Below are positions 42,218-49,563 of a stretch of 64,000 nt of DNA, one piece after another (within the stretch, counting starts at the first letter, position 1; the number at the start of each line of letters is the position of its first letter). Location: contig NZ_BMVV01000028.1 of NCBI RefSeq assembly GCF_014650895.1, positions 1 to 64,000 of the forward strand, read 5' to 3'. The notes beneath the pieces are model-generated. The model did no database searches. It saw nothing but the letters and a program-made list of their open reading frames with translations, and had not been told where the DNA came from. The translations under genes and the position numbers were made by a program. Source of the DNA: Streptomyces omiyaensis. Lineage in GTDB: Bacteria > Actinomycetota > Actinomycetes > Streptomycetales > Streptomycetaceae.

Positions 42218-43846
42218 ATGAGCGAAAGCCTGAACCACGGCGAACACCGCACCGTGCTCCTGCGCGGTGGAGAAGTCCACAGCCCCGCCGACCCCTTCGC
42301 CACCGCCATGGTGGTGGAGCGCGGACACGTCGCCTGGGTGGGGGAGGAGGGTGCCGCCGACGCCTTCGCCTCCGGCGTGGACGAGGTCGTCGACCTGGAG
42401 GGCGCGCTCGTCACCCCGGCCTTCGTGGACGCCCACGTCCACACCACGGCCACCGGCTTCGCGCTCACCGGCCTCGACCTCTCCTCCGCCGCCTCGCTCG
42501 CCGAGGCGGCGGAGCTGGTCCGCGCCCACGCCGCCGCCCGTCCGGAGGACCGCATCCTCATCGGGCACGGCTGGGACGCCTCCCGCTGGCCCGAGCGGCG
42601 CCCGCTCGCGCGGGAGGAGCTGGACGGGCTCACCGGCGGCCGCCCGCTCTACCTCACCCGGATCGACGTCCACTCGGCCGTCGTCACCACCGCGCTGCTC
42701 GACCTCGTCCCCGGCGTACGGGAGCTGGACGGCTTCCACGACGGGCGCGCGCCCCTCACCGGCGACGCCCACCACGCGGTCCGCGCCGCGGCCTTCGCCG
42801 CCGTCTCGCCGGCCCAGCGCGCCGACGCCCAGCGCGCCGCCCGCGCGCACGCGGCCTCCCTCGGCATCGGCACCCTCCACGAGTGCGGCGGGCCGCAGAT
42901 CTCCTCCGAGGACGACTTCACCGGCCTGCTGGACCTCGCCCGCTCCGAGCCCGGCCCCCGGGTGGTCGGCTACTGGGCCGATCTCGACGTCGAGCGGGCC
43001 CGCGCGCTCGGCGCCCTCGGCGCGGCCGGCGACCTCTTCGCCGACGGCTCCCTCGGCTCGCACACCGCCTGCCTCCACGAGCCCTACGCGGACTCCGCCG
43101 GTCGTACCGGCTCCGCCCACCTGGACGCCGCCACGGTCGCCGCCCACGTCGTGGCCTGCACCGAAGCGGGCCTCCAGGCCGGTTTCCACGCCATCGGCGA
43201 CGCCGCTGTCTCCGCCGTCACGGACGGCATCCGGGCCGCCGCCGAGAAGGTCGGCCTCGCCCGGATCCGCGCCGCCCGGCACCGCGTCGAGCACGCCGAG
43301 ATGCTCACCCCCGAGACGGTCGCCGCCTTCGCCGAGTTCGGCCTCACCGCCTCCGTCCAGCCCGCCTTCGACGCCCTGTGGGGCGGCGACGAGGGCATGT
43401 ACGCCGACCGTCTCGGCGTCGAGCGGGCCCGCACCCTCAACCCGTACGCGGCCCTGCTCCGCGCGGGCGTGCCGCTCGCCTTCGGCTCGGACAGCCCGGT
43501 CACCCCGCTCGATCCGTGGGGGACCGTCCGGGCCGCGGCCTTCCACCGCACGCCCGGGCACCGGATCTCGGTCCGGGCGGCCTTCACCGCCCACACGCGC
43601 GGCGGCTGGCGGGCGGTCGGCCGGGACGACGCCGGCACCCTCGTGCCCGGCGCCCCCGCCGACTACGCGATCTGGCGGACCGGCGACCTGGTCGTCCAGG
43701 CCCCCGACGACCGGGTGGCCCGCTGGTCCACCGACCCGCGCTCCGGAACGCCCGGTCTGCCCGATCTGTCCCCCGGTGCGGAGCTCCCCGTCTGCCTCCG
43801 GACCGTGGTGCACGGACAGACGGTATTCGTACGGCCGAACGAGTGA
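42218..43846 (+). CDS. YtcJ-type amidohydrolase
   Basis: A 542-residue metal-dependent TIM-barrel amidohydrolase of the LAF3/YtcJ group. The metal-binding DAHVHTTATG motif follows the N-terminal beta sandwich, and FHAIGDAAVSAVTDGIRA, RHRVEHAEMLTPETV and AFGSDSPVTPLDPW supply the later ligands. The C-terminal beta part ends at the stop 43846. It is coupled closely to the upstream Lrp gene. The substrate is not defined by sequence. Confidence 0.9.
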   Translation: MSESLNHGEHRTVLLRGGEVHSPADPFATAMVVERGHVAWVGEEGAADAFASGVDEVVDLEGALVTPAFVDAHVHTTATGFALTGLDLSSAASLAEAAELVRAHAAARPEDRILIGHGWDASRWPERRPLAREELDGLTGGRPLYLTRIDVHSAVVTTALLDLVPGVRELDGFHDGRAPLTGDAHHAVRAAAFAAVSPAQRADAQRAARAHAASLGIGTLHECGGPQISSEDDFTGLLDLARSEPGPRVVGYWADLDVERARALGALGAAGDLFADGSLGSHTACLHEPYADSAGRTGSAHLDAATVAAHVVACTEAGLQAGFHAIGDAAVSAVTDGIRAAAEKVGLARIRAARHRVEHAEMLTPETVAAFAEFGLTASVQPAFDALWGGDEGMYADRLGVERARTLNPYAALLRAGVPLAFGSDSPVTPLDPWGTVRAAAFHRTPGHRISVRAAFTAHTRGGWRAVGRDDAGTLVPGAPADYAIWRTGDLVVQAPDDRVARWSTDPRSGTPGLPDLSPGAELPVCLRTVVHGQTVFVRPNE

Positions 43847-44281
43847 TGTGCGGTTGACGGACCCCCGGATGTACGCATCACGGGTTCGTTCCCGACCTGC
43901 GGATCTTCCGGCCCGGCCTGCGGTTTCTCGGGAACCGCGCAGGTCAAACGGGTGTTGACAGCCGACCGCCATGGGCGGGTAGGTTCTCCCGCGTCCACCA
44001 CAGGACGTCCGACCGGACCACGCCTCCTCGCCGGCGCCGACCGCCGCCCGCGCCTCGGCCGTGAGGGAAGGTTTCGCCGGCGGAAGGTGCGACCCGGGTG
44101 GGGCCCGGACGTTCAGTAGACAACGGCCTTCGGCCGATCCGCAGCCAGCGGGTCCCGGGTCGGACCGAAGGACGTCGGGCCCCGCACCGCACCCTGGGGC
44201 CAGTCTCACACCCCGAAGGACCGGACCATCCCGGAGACCTCGCTAAGGTGGGGGCCTGTGTCTGTATCCGAAGGGGCAGTA
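43847..44281. other. Intergenic region before ppm1, two possible promoters
   Basis: 435 bases without a convincing gene. TTGACA at 43955-43960 with TAGGTT at 43980-43985 (19-bp spacer) could start a leader of about 290 bases. A second -10-like TAAGGT at 44244-44249 would give a short leader. A GGCCTTCGGCC hairpin sequence lies near 44123. Confidence 0.4.
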
Positions 44282-45058
44282 GTGAACGACGGTGGCGTGA
44301 GGCGTTACGGCCCGCTCGGCAAGGCTTTGGTGATCATTCCGACCTACAACGAGGCGGACAACATCAGGCCGATCGTCGCGCGCGTACGGGAGGCCGTCCC
44401 CGAGGCGCACGTCCTCGTCGCCGACGACAACAGCCCCGACGGCACCGGAAAGTTCGCCGACGAGATCGCCGCCGACGACGACCACGTCCACGTCCTGCAC
44501 CGCAAGGGCAAGGAGGGGCTGGGCGCCGCCTACCTCGCCGGCTTCCGCTGGGGCATCGAACACGGCTTCGACGTCCTCGTCGAGATGGACGCCGACGGCT
44601 CCCACCAGCCCGAGGAGCTGCCCCGGCTGCTCACCGCCCTCAAGGGCGCCGACCTCGTCCTCGGCTCCCGCTGGGTGCCGGGCGGCCGGATCGTGAACTG
44701 GCCGAAGTCCCGCGAATTCATCTCCCGCGGCGGCAGCCTCTACTCCCGCGTGATGCTCGACGTCCCGATCCGCGACGTCACCGGCGGCTACCGCGCCTTC
44801 CGCAAGGAGACCCTGGAGGGGCTGGGCCTGGAGGACGTGGCCTCGGCCGGCTACTGCTTCCAGGTCGACCTCGCCCGCCGGGCCGTCGCCGCCGGCTTCC
44901 ACGTCGTCGAGGTCCCCATCACCTTCGTCGAGCGCGAGGTCGGCGACTCCAAGATGAGCCGCGACATCCTCGTCGAGGCCCTCTGGCGGGTCACCGGCTG
45001 GGGCCTCACCGCCCGCGCCGAGAAGGTCACCAAGCGCCTCGGCCGCAAGCGCGGCTGA
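44282..45058 (+). CDS. ppm1: Polyprenol monophosphomannose synthase
   Basis: A 258-residue GT2 glycosyltransferase that moves mannose from GDP-mannose to polyprenyl phosphate, supplying the donor for protein O-mannosylation. Motifs are LVIIPTYNEADNIRP, VLVADDNSPDGTG, VEMDADGSHQPEEL (the DxD metal site) and DVTGGYRAFRKE. No membrane segments are visible, in line with the separate Streptomyces Ppm1 (SCO1423 in S. coelicolor), unlike the fused mycobacterial enzyme. GTG 44282 is chosen for its GAAGGGG site; GTG 44258 is the longer alternative. Confidence 0.94.
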   Translation: MNDGGVRRYGPLGKALVIIPTYNEADNIRPIVARVREAVPEAHVLVADDNSPDGTGKFADEIAADDDHVHVLHRKGKEGLGAAYLAGFRWGIEHGFDVLVEMDADGSHQPEELPRLLTALKGADLVLGSRWVPGGRIVNWPKSREFISRGGSLYSRVMLDVPIRDVTGGYRAFRKETLEGLGLEDVASAGYCFQVDLARRAVAAGFHVVEVPITFVEREVGDSKMSRDILVEALWRVTGWGLTARAEKVTKRLGRKRG

Positions 45059-45143
45059 CCCCTCCGGCCCGGGCCGCACCGCGCGGTCCGGGCTGATCTT
45101 TTCCTTACGACGTTCCTGCCGCCCTCCAGGCACACTGGACGGC

Positions 45144-45740
45144 ATGACGACCGGCGCACCGCCCCCGCAGACCCCCCGGCGCTCCCGCGCGCGCACCTTC
45201 CTCCCGCTCGGCCTCGCCGCCTGGCTGGTCCTGGAGATCTGGCTGCTCACCGTCGTGGCGAACGCGGCGGGCGGGCTGACCGTGCTGCTCCTCCTCGTCG
45301 GCGGCGCCGTCCTCGGCGTCACCGTCGTCAAGCGGGCCGGCCGGCGGGCCTTCGCCGGCCTCGCCTCCACCTTCCAGCAGGCCCAGGCCGCCGCGCAGAG
45401 CGGTGCGGCCCCGACCGAGGCCGACCGCAAGGGCGCCGGGGACCGCAACGGCTTCCTGATGCTCGGCGGCATCCTCCTGATCATCCCCGGCCTGATCTCC
45501 GACGCCGCCGGACTGCTGCTGCTCGTGCCGCCCGTCCGGGCCGCCCTGGGGCGCGCCGCGGAGCGGGCCGTCGAGCGGCGGATGGCCGCCGCGCCTCCCG
45601 GCAGCCTCCAGGACGCCTTCCAGCAGGCCCGCATCCGCCGGCCGGACGGCAAGGTGGTCCAGGGCGAGGTCATCCGCGACGACGCGCCCCAGGGCCCGTA
45701 CGGCCCCGTCGACGGGCAGCGCCCGCCCCTGACGCCCTGA
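45144..45740 (+). CDS. fxsA: FxsA-family membrane protein
   Basis: A 198-residue membrane protein. The first two hydrophobic helices (FLPLGLAAWLVLEIWLLTVV, LTVLLLLVGGAVLGVTVV) are followed by GNGFLMLGG-like and LIIPGLISDAAGLLLLVPPV segments that define FxsA. The C-terminal 60 residues are polar. FxsA in E. coli relieves phage exclusion; the role in actinobacteria is unknown. It is convergent with rbpA across two long hairpins. Confidence 0.9.
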   Translation: MTTGAPPPQTPRRSRARTFLPLGLAAWLVLEIWLLTVVANAAGGLTVLLLLVGGAVLGVTVVKRAGRRAFAGLASTFQQAQAAAQSGAAPTEADRKGAGDRNGFLMLGGILLIIPGLISDAAGLLLLVPPVRAALGRAAERAVERRMAAAPPGSLQDAFQQARIRRPDGKVVQGEVIRDDAPQGPYGPVDGQRPPLTP

Positions 45741-45787
45741 GCCGGCGGCGTGCGGGACTCCGGTCCCGTGCGCCCGCCGGGCCGGAT

Positions 45788-45823
45788 CCGGCCGCGGGGC
45801 GCCTCGAGGCGCCCCGCGGCCGG
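45788..45823. repeat. 36-bp perfect palindrome between fxsA and rbpA
   Basis: 18-bp arms meet without spacer at 45805/45806 (CCGGCCGCGGGGCGCCTC and its exact complement), starting 48 bases after the fxsA stop. It can extrude as a cruciform or form a near loopless hairpin in RNA, and it probably backs up the terminator just downstream. Confidence 0.7.
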
Positions 45824-45884
45824 GAAGGGAGCGGGTCGGGAAAGACGGAAAGGCGCCGGCCGGGAAGGCCGTCCGGGCGCGCGG

Positions 45885-45932
45885 ACGCCGAGGGGCCCGG
45901 TACACCACATCGTGTACCGGGCCCCTCGGCGT
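45885..45932. terminator. Bidirectional hairpin between fxsA and rbpA
   Basis: A perfect 21-bp inverted repeat (45885-45905 with 45912-45932) with a 6-base loop. It ends 20 bases before the rbpA stop and can serve both convergent genes. Confidence 0.85.
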
Positions 45933-45951
45933 TGCTCTGCCGTGCCGTCCG

Positions 45952-46326
45952 TCAGGCGGACTTGCGGCTGTCGCGCGGATGCACCGCGATGTTCATGGCG
46001 CCGGAGCGCAGGACGGCCAGCCTCTCGGCGAGGACTTCCTCCAGCTCCTCACGGGTACGCCGCTCCATGAGCATGTCCCAGTGCGTACGCGCCGGCTTGC
46101 CCTTCTTCTCTTCGGGTCCGTCGCCGTCCACCAGGAGAGCCTGGATTCCGCAGACCTTGCATTCCCACTCCGGCGGAATTTCCGCCTCCACCGAGAAGGG
46201 CATCTCAAAACGATGGCCCTTCTCGCATGCGTACTCCACGGCCTGGCGCGGGGCCAGATCGATGCCGCGGTCGGTCTCGTAGCTGGTCACCACGAGGCGC
46301 GTGCCGCGAAGAGCTCGCTCACTCAT
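45952..46326 (-). CDS. rbpA: RNA polymerase-binding protein RbpA
   Basis: A 124-residue RNA-polymerase-associated protein that binds sigma HrdB and beta to help open promoters, and that raises rifampicin tolerance. The core domain has cysteines in VEYACEKGHRFEMPF and PEWECKVCGIQALLV, and the C-terminal helix RTREELEEVLAERLAVLRSG is the sigma-interacting domain. It equals SCO1421 of S. coelicolor in size and motif. A sigma-R-type promoter lies 60-90 bases upstream. Confidence 0.96.
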   Translation of the reverse strand: MSERALRGTRLVVTSYETDRGIDLAPRQAVEYACEKGHRFEMPFSVEAEIPPEWECKVCGIQALLVDGDGPEEKKGKPARTHWDMLMERRTREELEEVLAERLAVLRSGAMNIAVHPRDSRKSA

Positions 46327-46387
46327 GAATCGTGCCTCCCGGGCTTGTCGCCCACAGGACAGGTGTCGCTGTCGTCGTCATCCGGTC

Positions 46388-46413
46388 AACGTCCGGTCGG
46401 CGAGAAAGATTCC
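46388..46413 (-). promoter_or_regulatory. Sigma-R-type promoter of rbpA
   Basis: On the minus strand GGAAT (46409-46413) and GTT (46388-46390) are separated by exactly 18 bases, the sigma-R consensus. In S. coelicolor rbpA is known to belong to the thiol-stress sigma-R regulon. The 255-bp gap 46327-46581 otherwise holds the leader and no further gene. Confidence 0.85.
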
Positions 46414-46581
46414 CGTTCCGGGTAATGCGTCGCCCGTCGTGCCGCCCCTTGTTGTACCCACCGGTGCCCGTTTTGTCACATCCGGCGGCAGATATGACTC
46501 AACGTCTTCACGAAAGCAGCACGCAGTAACGGTCCGCCTGGCAGGCCAAACGCGTACACTACCGGCCTTTTACTTCCGCGT

Positions 46582-47949
46582 CTAAATTCGCTCGGGTACG
46601 ACATTGCCCGCCTCCCGTGCCGCCTCGCGGACCGGCACGCGCGCGAGCAGGACGAAACCGGCCACGAAGAAGATCACCAGGGAGATGATGGCAGCTCGAT
46701 AGCTTCCGGTCATCTGGTTCACGAGTCCGAACACCAGCGGGCCCAGCCAGCTCAGCCCCCGGTCGCTCAGCTCGTACGCCGAGAAGTACTCCGCCTCCTT
46801 GCCCTCCGGCACCGTGTGGGAGAAGAGCGAGCGCGACAGCGCCTGCGTCCCGCCCATCACCAGGCCGATGGCCGCCGCCAGGCAGTAGAAGAAGACCGGA
46901 GCCCCGGCGGGCAGGGCGTACCCCGCCAGCAGGATCAGGGTCCACACGACGAGGGCACCCAGGATCGTCCGCTTGGCCCCGTGCGTCCGGGCGATCCGGC
47001 CCATCGCGAGCGCGCCGGCCACCGCCAGCACCTGCACCAGCAGGACCGCCGTGATGAGCGTCGTCTGCTCCAGGCCCAGCTCGTTCTTGCCGAAGACGGC
47101 CGCCTGCGAGATCACCGTCTGGACCCCGTCGTTGTAGACCAGGTAGGCGAGCAGGAAGGCGAGCGTCTTCGGGTGGTTGCGCATGTCCACGAGCGTCGCC
47201 CGCAGCTGGCGCCAGCCGGCTCCCACCGCCCCCGCGGGGGCGGCCTTCCCGGCCGGGGGCAGGTGCCGGTCGCGCAGCCGCCGCAGCGGGATCAGCGCGA
47301 AGGCGCCCCACCAGAGTCCGGCGGAGGCGAGGCAGATCCGGACCGCCTCGCCCGCCGACAGCCCGAAGGAGGCGTGGTTCGTGTACAGGACCAGGTTGAG
47401 GACCAGGACCAGCGCGCCCGAGGCGTAGCCGAAGGCCCAGCCGCGCGAGGAGACCGCGTCCCGCTCCTCCGGCCCGGAGATCTGCGGCAGGTAGGAGTTG
47501 TAGAGCATCATCGACACGGCCAGCGCCGCGTTCGCCACGATCAGCAGGAGGGCGCCCAGCAGGTAGCGGTCGTCCTTCAGGAAGAACATGCCGGTCGTCG
47601 CGCCCGCCCCGATGTAGGCGGCCGCGGCGAGCAGCGGCTTCTTCCGCCCCTGCCGGTCGGCCGCCGCGCTCACCAGCGGCATCGCGACGATCGCCACCAC
47701 GAGCGACGCCGACACCGCGTAGGCGAAGAGCGAGTCGACGTGCACGGGTATGCCGAGGGGGTGCACGTACTTCCCGCCGTGGGCCGCCGTCCTGGCCAGC
47801 TCGTTCAGGTACGGCCCCAGGAAGACGGTCACGACGCTGGTCGAGTAGACCGAGCAGGCGAAGTCGTAGAAGTACCAGCCGCGCTGCTCCCGCCTGCGCT
47901 CTGCCGGATCGGTGATGGGCCCCTCAGGACCGGTCGTCTCGGCGGTCAC
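46582..47949 (-). CDS. MFS transporter of the UMF1/Atg22-like group
   Basis: A 455-residue membrane protein with 11-12 hydrophobic segments. RGWYFYDFACSVYSTSVVTV is the family opening, with AAADRQGRKKPLLAAAAYIG in the first cytoplasmic loop and NDGVQTVISQAAVFG in the second half. The group is related to yeast Atg22 vacuolar effluxers; bacterial substrates are unknown. GTG 47949 has a GAGGGGG run upstream. It is separated from the next gene by 50 bases and may be cotranscribed. Confidence 0.87.
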   Translation of the reverse strand: MTAETTGPEGPITDPAERRREQRGWYFYDFACSVYSTSVVTVFLGPYLNELARTAAHGGKYVHPLGIPVHVDSLFAYAVSASLVVAIVAMPLVSAAADRQGRKKPLLAAAAYIGAGATTGMFFLKDDRYLLGALLLIVANAALAVSMMLYNSYLPQISGPEERDAVSSRGWAFGYASGALVLVLNLVLYTNHASFGLSAGEAVRICLASAGLWWGAFALIPLRRLRDRHLPPAGKAAPAGAVGAGWRQLRATLVDMRNHPKTLAFLLAYLVYNDGVQTVISQAAVFGKNELGLEQTTLITAVLLVQVLAVAGALAMGRIARTHGAKRTILGALVVWTLILLAGYALPAGAPVFFYCLAAAIGLVMGGTQALSRSLFSHTVPEGKEAEYFSAYELSDRGLSWLGPLVFGLVNQMTGSYRAAIISLVIFFVAGFVLLARVPVREAAREAGNVVPERI

Positions 47950-47999
47950 GGCCGCACGCCCCCCTCGCTCGTCCCCGTCCCCGGGACGCCCGCTCGGCC

Positions 48000-48764
48000 T
48001 CAGGTCCACGCCCCGCGGGCGGTGAGGACCTCGCGCAGCGTCTCGAGATGATCGGTCATGATGCCATCGACCCCCAGGTCGAGGAGAGAGTCCATGCGCT
48101 CCGGATCGTTCACGGTCCACACGTGGACCTGGAGCCCCCGCGCGTGGGCGGCCCGGACGAACCGGCGGTCGACCACGCGGACCCCGCCCTGCGTCTCCGG
48201 GACCTGCGCCGCGACCGCCCCGGCCCGCAGCGGGGCCGGGATCCCGAAGGAGCGCATCCGCAGGGCCGCCACCCCGGTCACGCCGTACGAGGTGGCCAGC
48301 CGGGGGCCCGCGAGCCGCTGGGCCCGGGCCACCCGCGCCTCGGTGAAGGAGCCGACCAGGACCCGGTCCCAGGCGTCGGCGCGCGCGATCAGGTCGACCA
48401 GCGGGACGAGCGCCGACTCGGTCTTGAGGTCCACGTTCCAGCGGGCCTCGGGGAACTCGTGGAGCAGGTCCTCGAAGAGCGGCAGCGGCTCCTCGCCCGC
48501 CACGCGGGCCTCCCGCACCGCCGCCCACGGCAGGTCGCGGATGAGCCCGGTGGCGTCCGTCACGCGGTCCAGCGTCGCGTCGTGGAAGGCGACGAGCACC
48601 CCGTCGGCGGTGGTGTGCACATCGGTCTCGAAATAGCGGAAGCCCGCCGCGGCGGCCCGGCGGAAGGCGGCCGCGGTGTTCTCCAGGCCGTCCGCCGTGC
48701 CGCCCCGGTGGGCGAAGGGCAGCGGATGCGGGTGGTCGAGGTAGGGGTGGCGTACGCGAGTCAC
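48000..48764 (-). CDS. Glycerophosphodiester phosphodiesterase
   Basis: A 254-residue GDPD-family TIM barrel hydrolysing glycerophosphodiesters to glycerol 3-phosphate and alcohol. FAHRGGTADGLENT and YFETDVHTTADGVLVAFHD carry the paired His-Glu-Asp-His residues; WNVDLKTES and VHVWTVNDPERMDSLLDLGV follow. No signal peptide is visible, so it is cytosolic. GTG 48764 overlaps the end of the yczE-like gene by four bases, so the two are coupled. Confidence 0.92.
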   Translation of the reverse strand: MTRVRHPYLDHPHPLPFAHRGGTADGLENTAAAFRRAAAAGFRYFETDVHTTADGVLVAFHDATLDRVTDATGLIRDLPWAAVREARVAGEEPLPLFEDLLHEFPEARWNVDLKTESALVPLVDLIARADAWDRVLVGSFTEARVARAQRLAGPRLATSYGVTGVAALRMRSFGIPAPLRAGAVAAQVPETQGGVRVVDRRFVRAAHARGLQVHVWTVNDPERMDSLLDLGVDGIMTDHLETLREVLTARGAWT

Positions 48765-49429
48765 CGCCGCAGTATGGCGCCTTCCGGTGACCGGGCGGCG
48801 ACCGAGGCGCCGACGGCGTCCGGCTCGGGGACGGCGAAGAGGCGCAGGAAGAACTGGGCGAGCGGGCCGATTGCCAGCGCGTAGAGGACCGTTCCGGCGC
48901 CGACGGTGCCGCCGAGCAGGAAGCCGGTGGTCACGACCGCGACCTCGATCAGCGTCCGGGCCAGCCGGATCGACCAGCCGGTCACCCGGTGCAGCCCGGT
49001 CATCAGCCCGTCGCGCGGGCCCGGGCCGAAGCGGGCCGCGATGTACAGGCCGGTCGCCACGCCGTTCAGGACGATGCCCAGGACCAGCAGGGAGATCCGG
49101 AGCGGCAGGCCGTGGAGCTCCGGCAGCAGCGCCAGCGTGCCGTCCATCGCCAGGCCGACCACGAACACGTTCGACACCGTGCCCAGACCCGGCCGCTGCC
49201 GGATCGGGATCCACAGCAGCAGGACGAGCGCCCCCACGACGATCGACACCACCCCGATCGTCAGGCCGGTCCGTTCGGCCAGGCCCTGGTGCAGCACGTT
49301 CCACGGCTCCAGGCCGAGCCCCGACCGGACCAGCAGGGCCGAGCTGACCCCGTACAGGGTCAGGCCCGCGTAGAGCTGGACGAGCCGGCGGGTCAGATGC
49401 CGGCCGCGGGAGCCGGAGGCGATGGACAT
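48761..49429 (-). CDS. YczE/YitT-family membrane protein
   Basis: A 222-residue membrane protein with five to six hydrophobic segments (LVQLYAGLTLYGVSSALLVR, IGVVSIVVGALVLLLWIPI, ISLLVLGIVLNGVATGLYIA, GPGPRDGLMTGLH). This is the YczE/YyaS/YitT family, which in Bacillus and Brevibacillus sits next to and is controlled by the MocR regulator YczR. Here it is divergent from such a MocR gene. The function is unproven; transport is inferred. It overlaps the GDPD gene. Confidence 0.85.
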   Translation of the reverse strand: MSIASGSRGRHLTRRLVQLYAGLTLYGVSSALLVRSGLGLEPWNVLHQGLAERTGLTIGVVSIVVGALVLLLWIPIRQRPGLGTVSNVFVVGLAMDGTLALLPELHGLPLRISLLVLGIVLNGVATGLYIAARFGPGPRDGLMTGLHRVTGWSIRLARTLIEVAVVTTGFLLGGTVGAGTVLYALAIGPLAQFFLRLFAVPEPDAVGASVAARSPEGAILRR

Positions 49430-49484
49430 GGAGGTGCCCCCCTGGGGTGGTGTCGGCGGGTGTGACGCGGCCCGGTGTGGTGAC

Positions 49485-49560
49485 GGTGGACCGACTCATG
49501 ACACTCTGTGGCGGGAGAACGGATGCCAACCATGGCCAATTCGACGAAGGTGGACTGATT
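49485..49560. promoter_or_regulatory. Direct repeats in the yczE-yczR-like divergent promoter
   Basis: GGTGGACCGACT (49485-49496) and GGTGGACTGATT (49549-49560) are direct repeats, 64 bp apart start to start (52 bases between them), in the 134-bp gap between the membrane protein and the MocR gene. MocR proteins are known to bind spaced direct repeats, often with a third half-site. A looser pair ATGCCAAC/ATGGCCAA lies near 49523-49538. Confidence 0.4.
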
Positions 49561-49563
49561 TCC

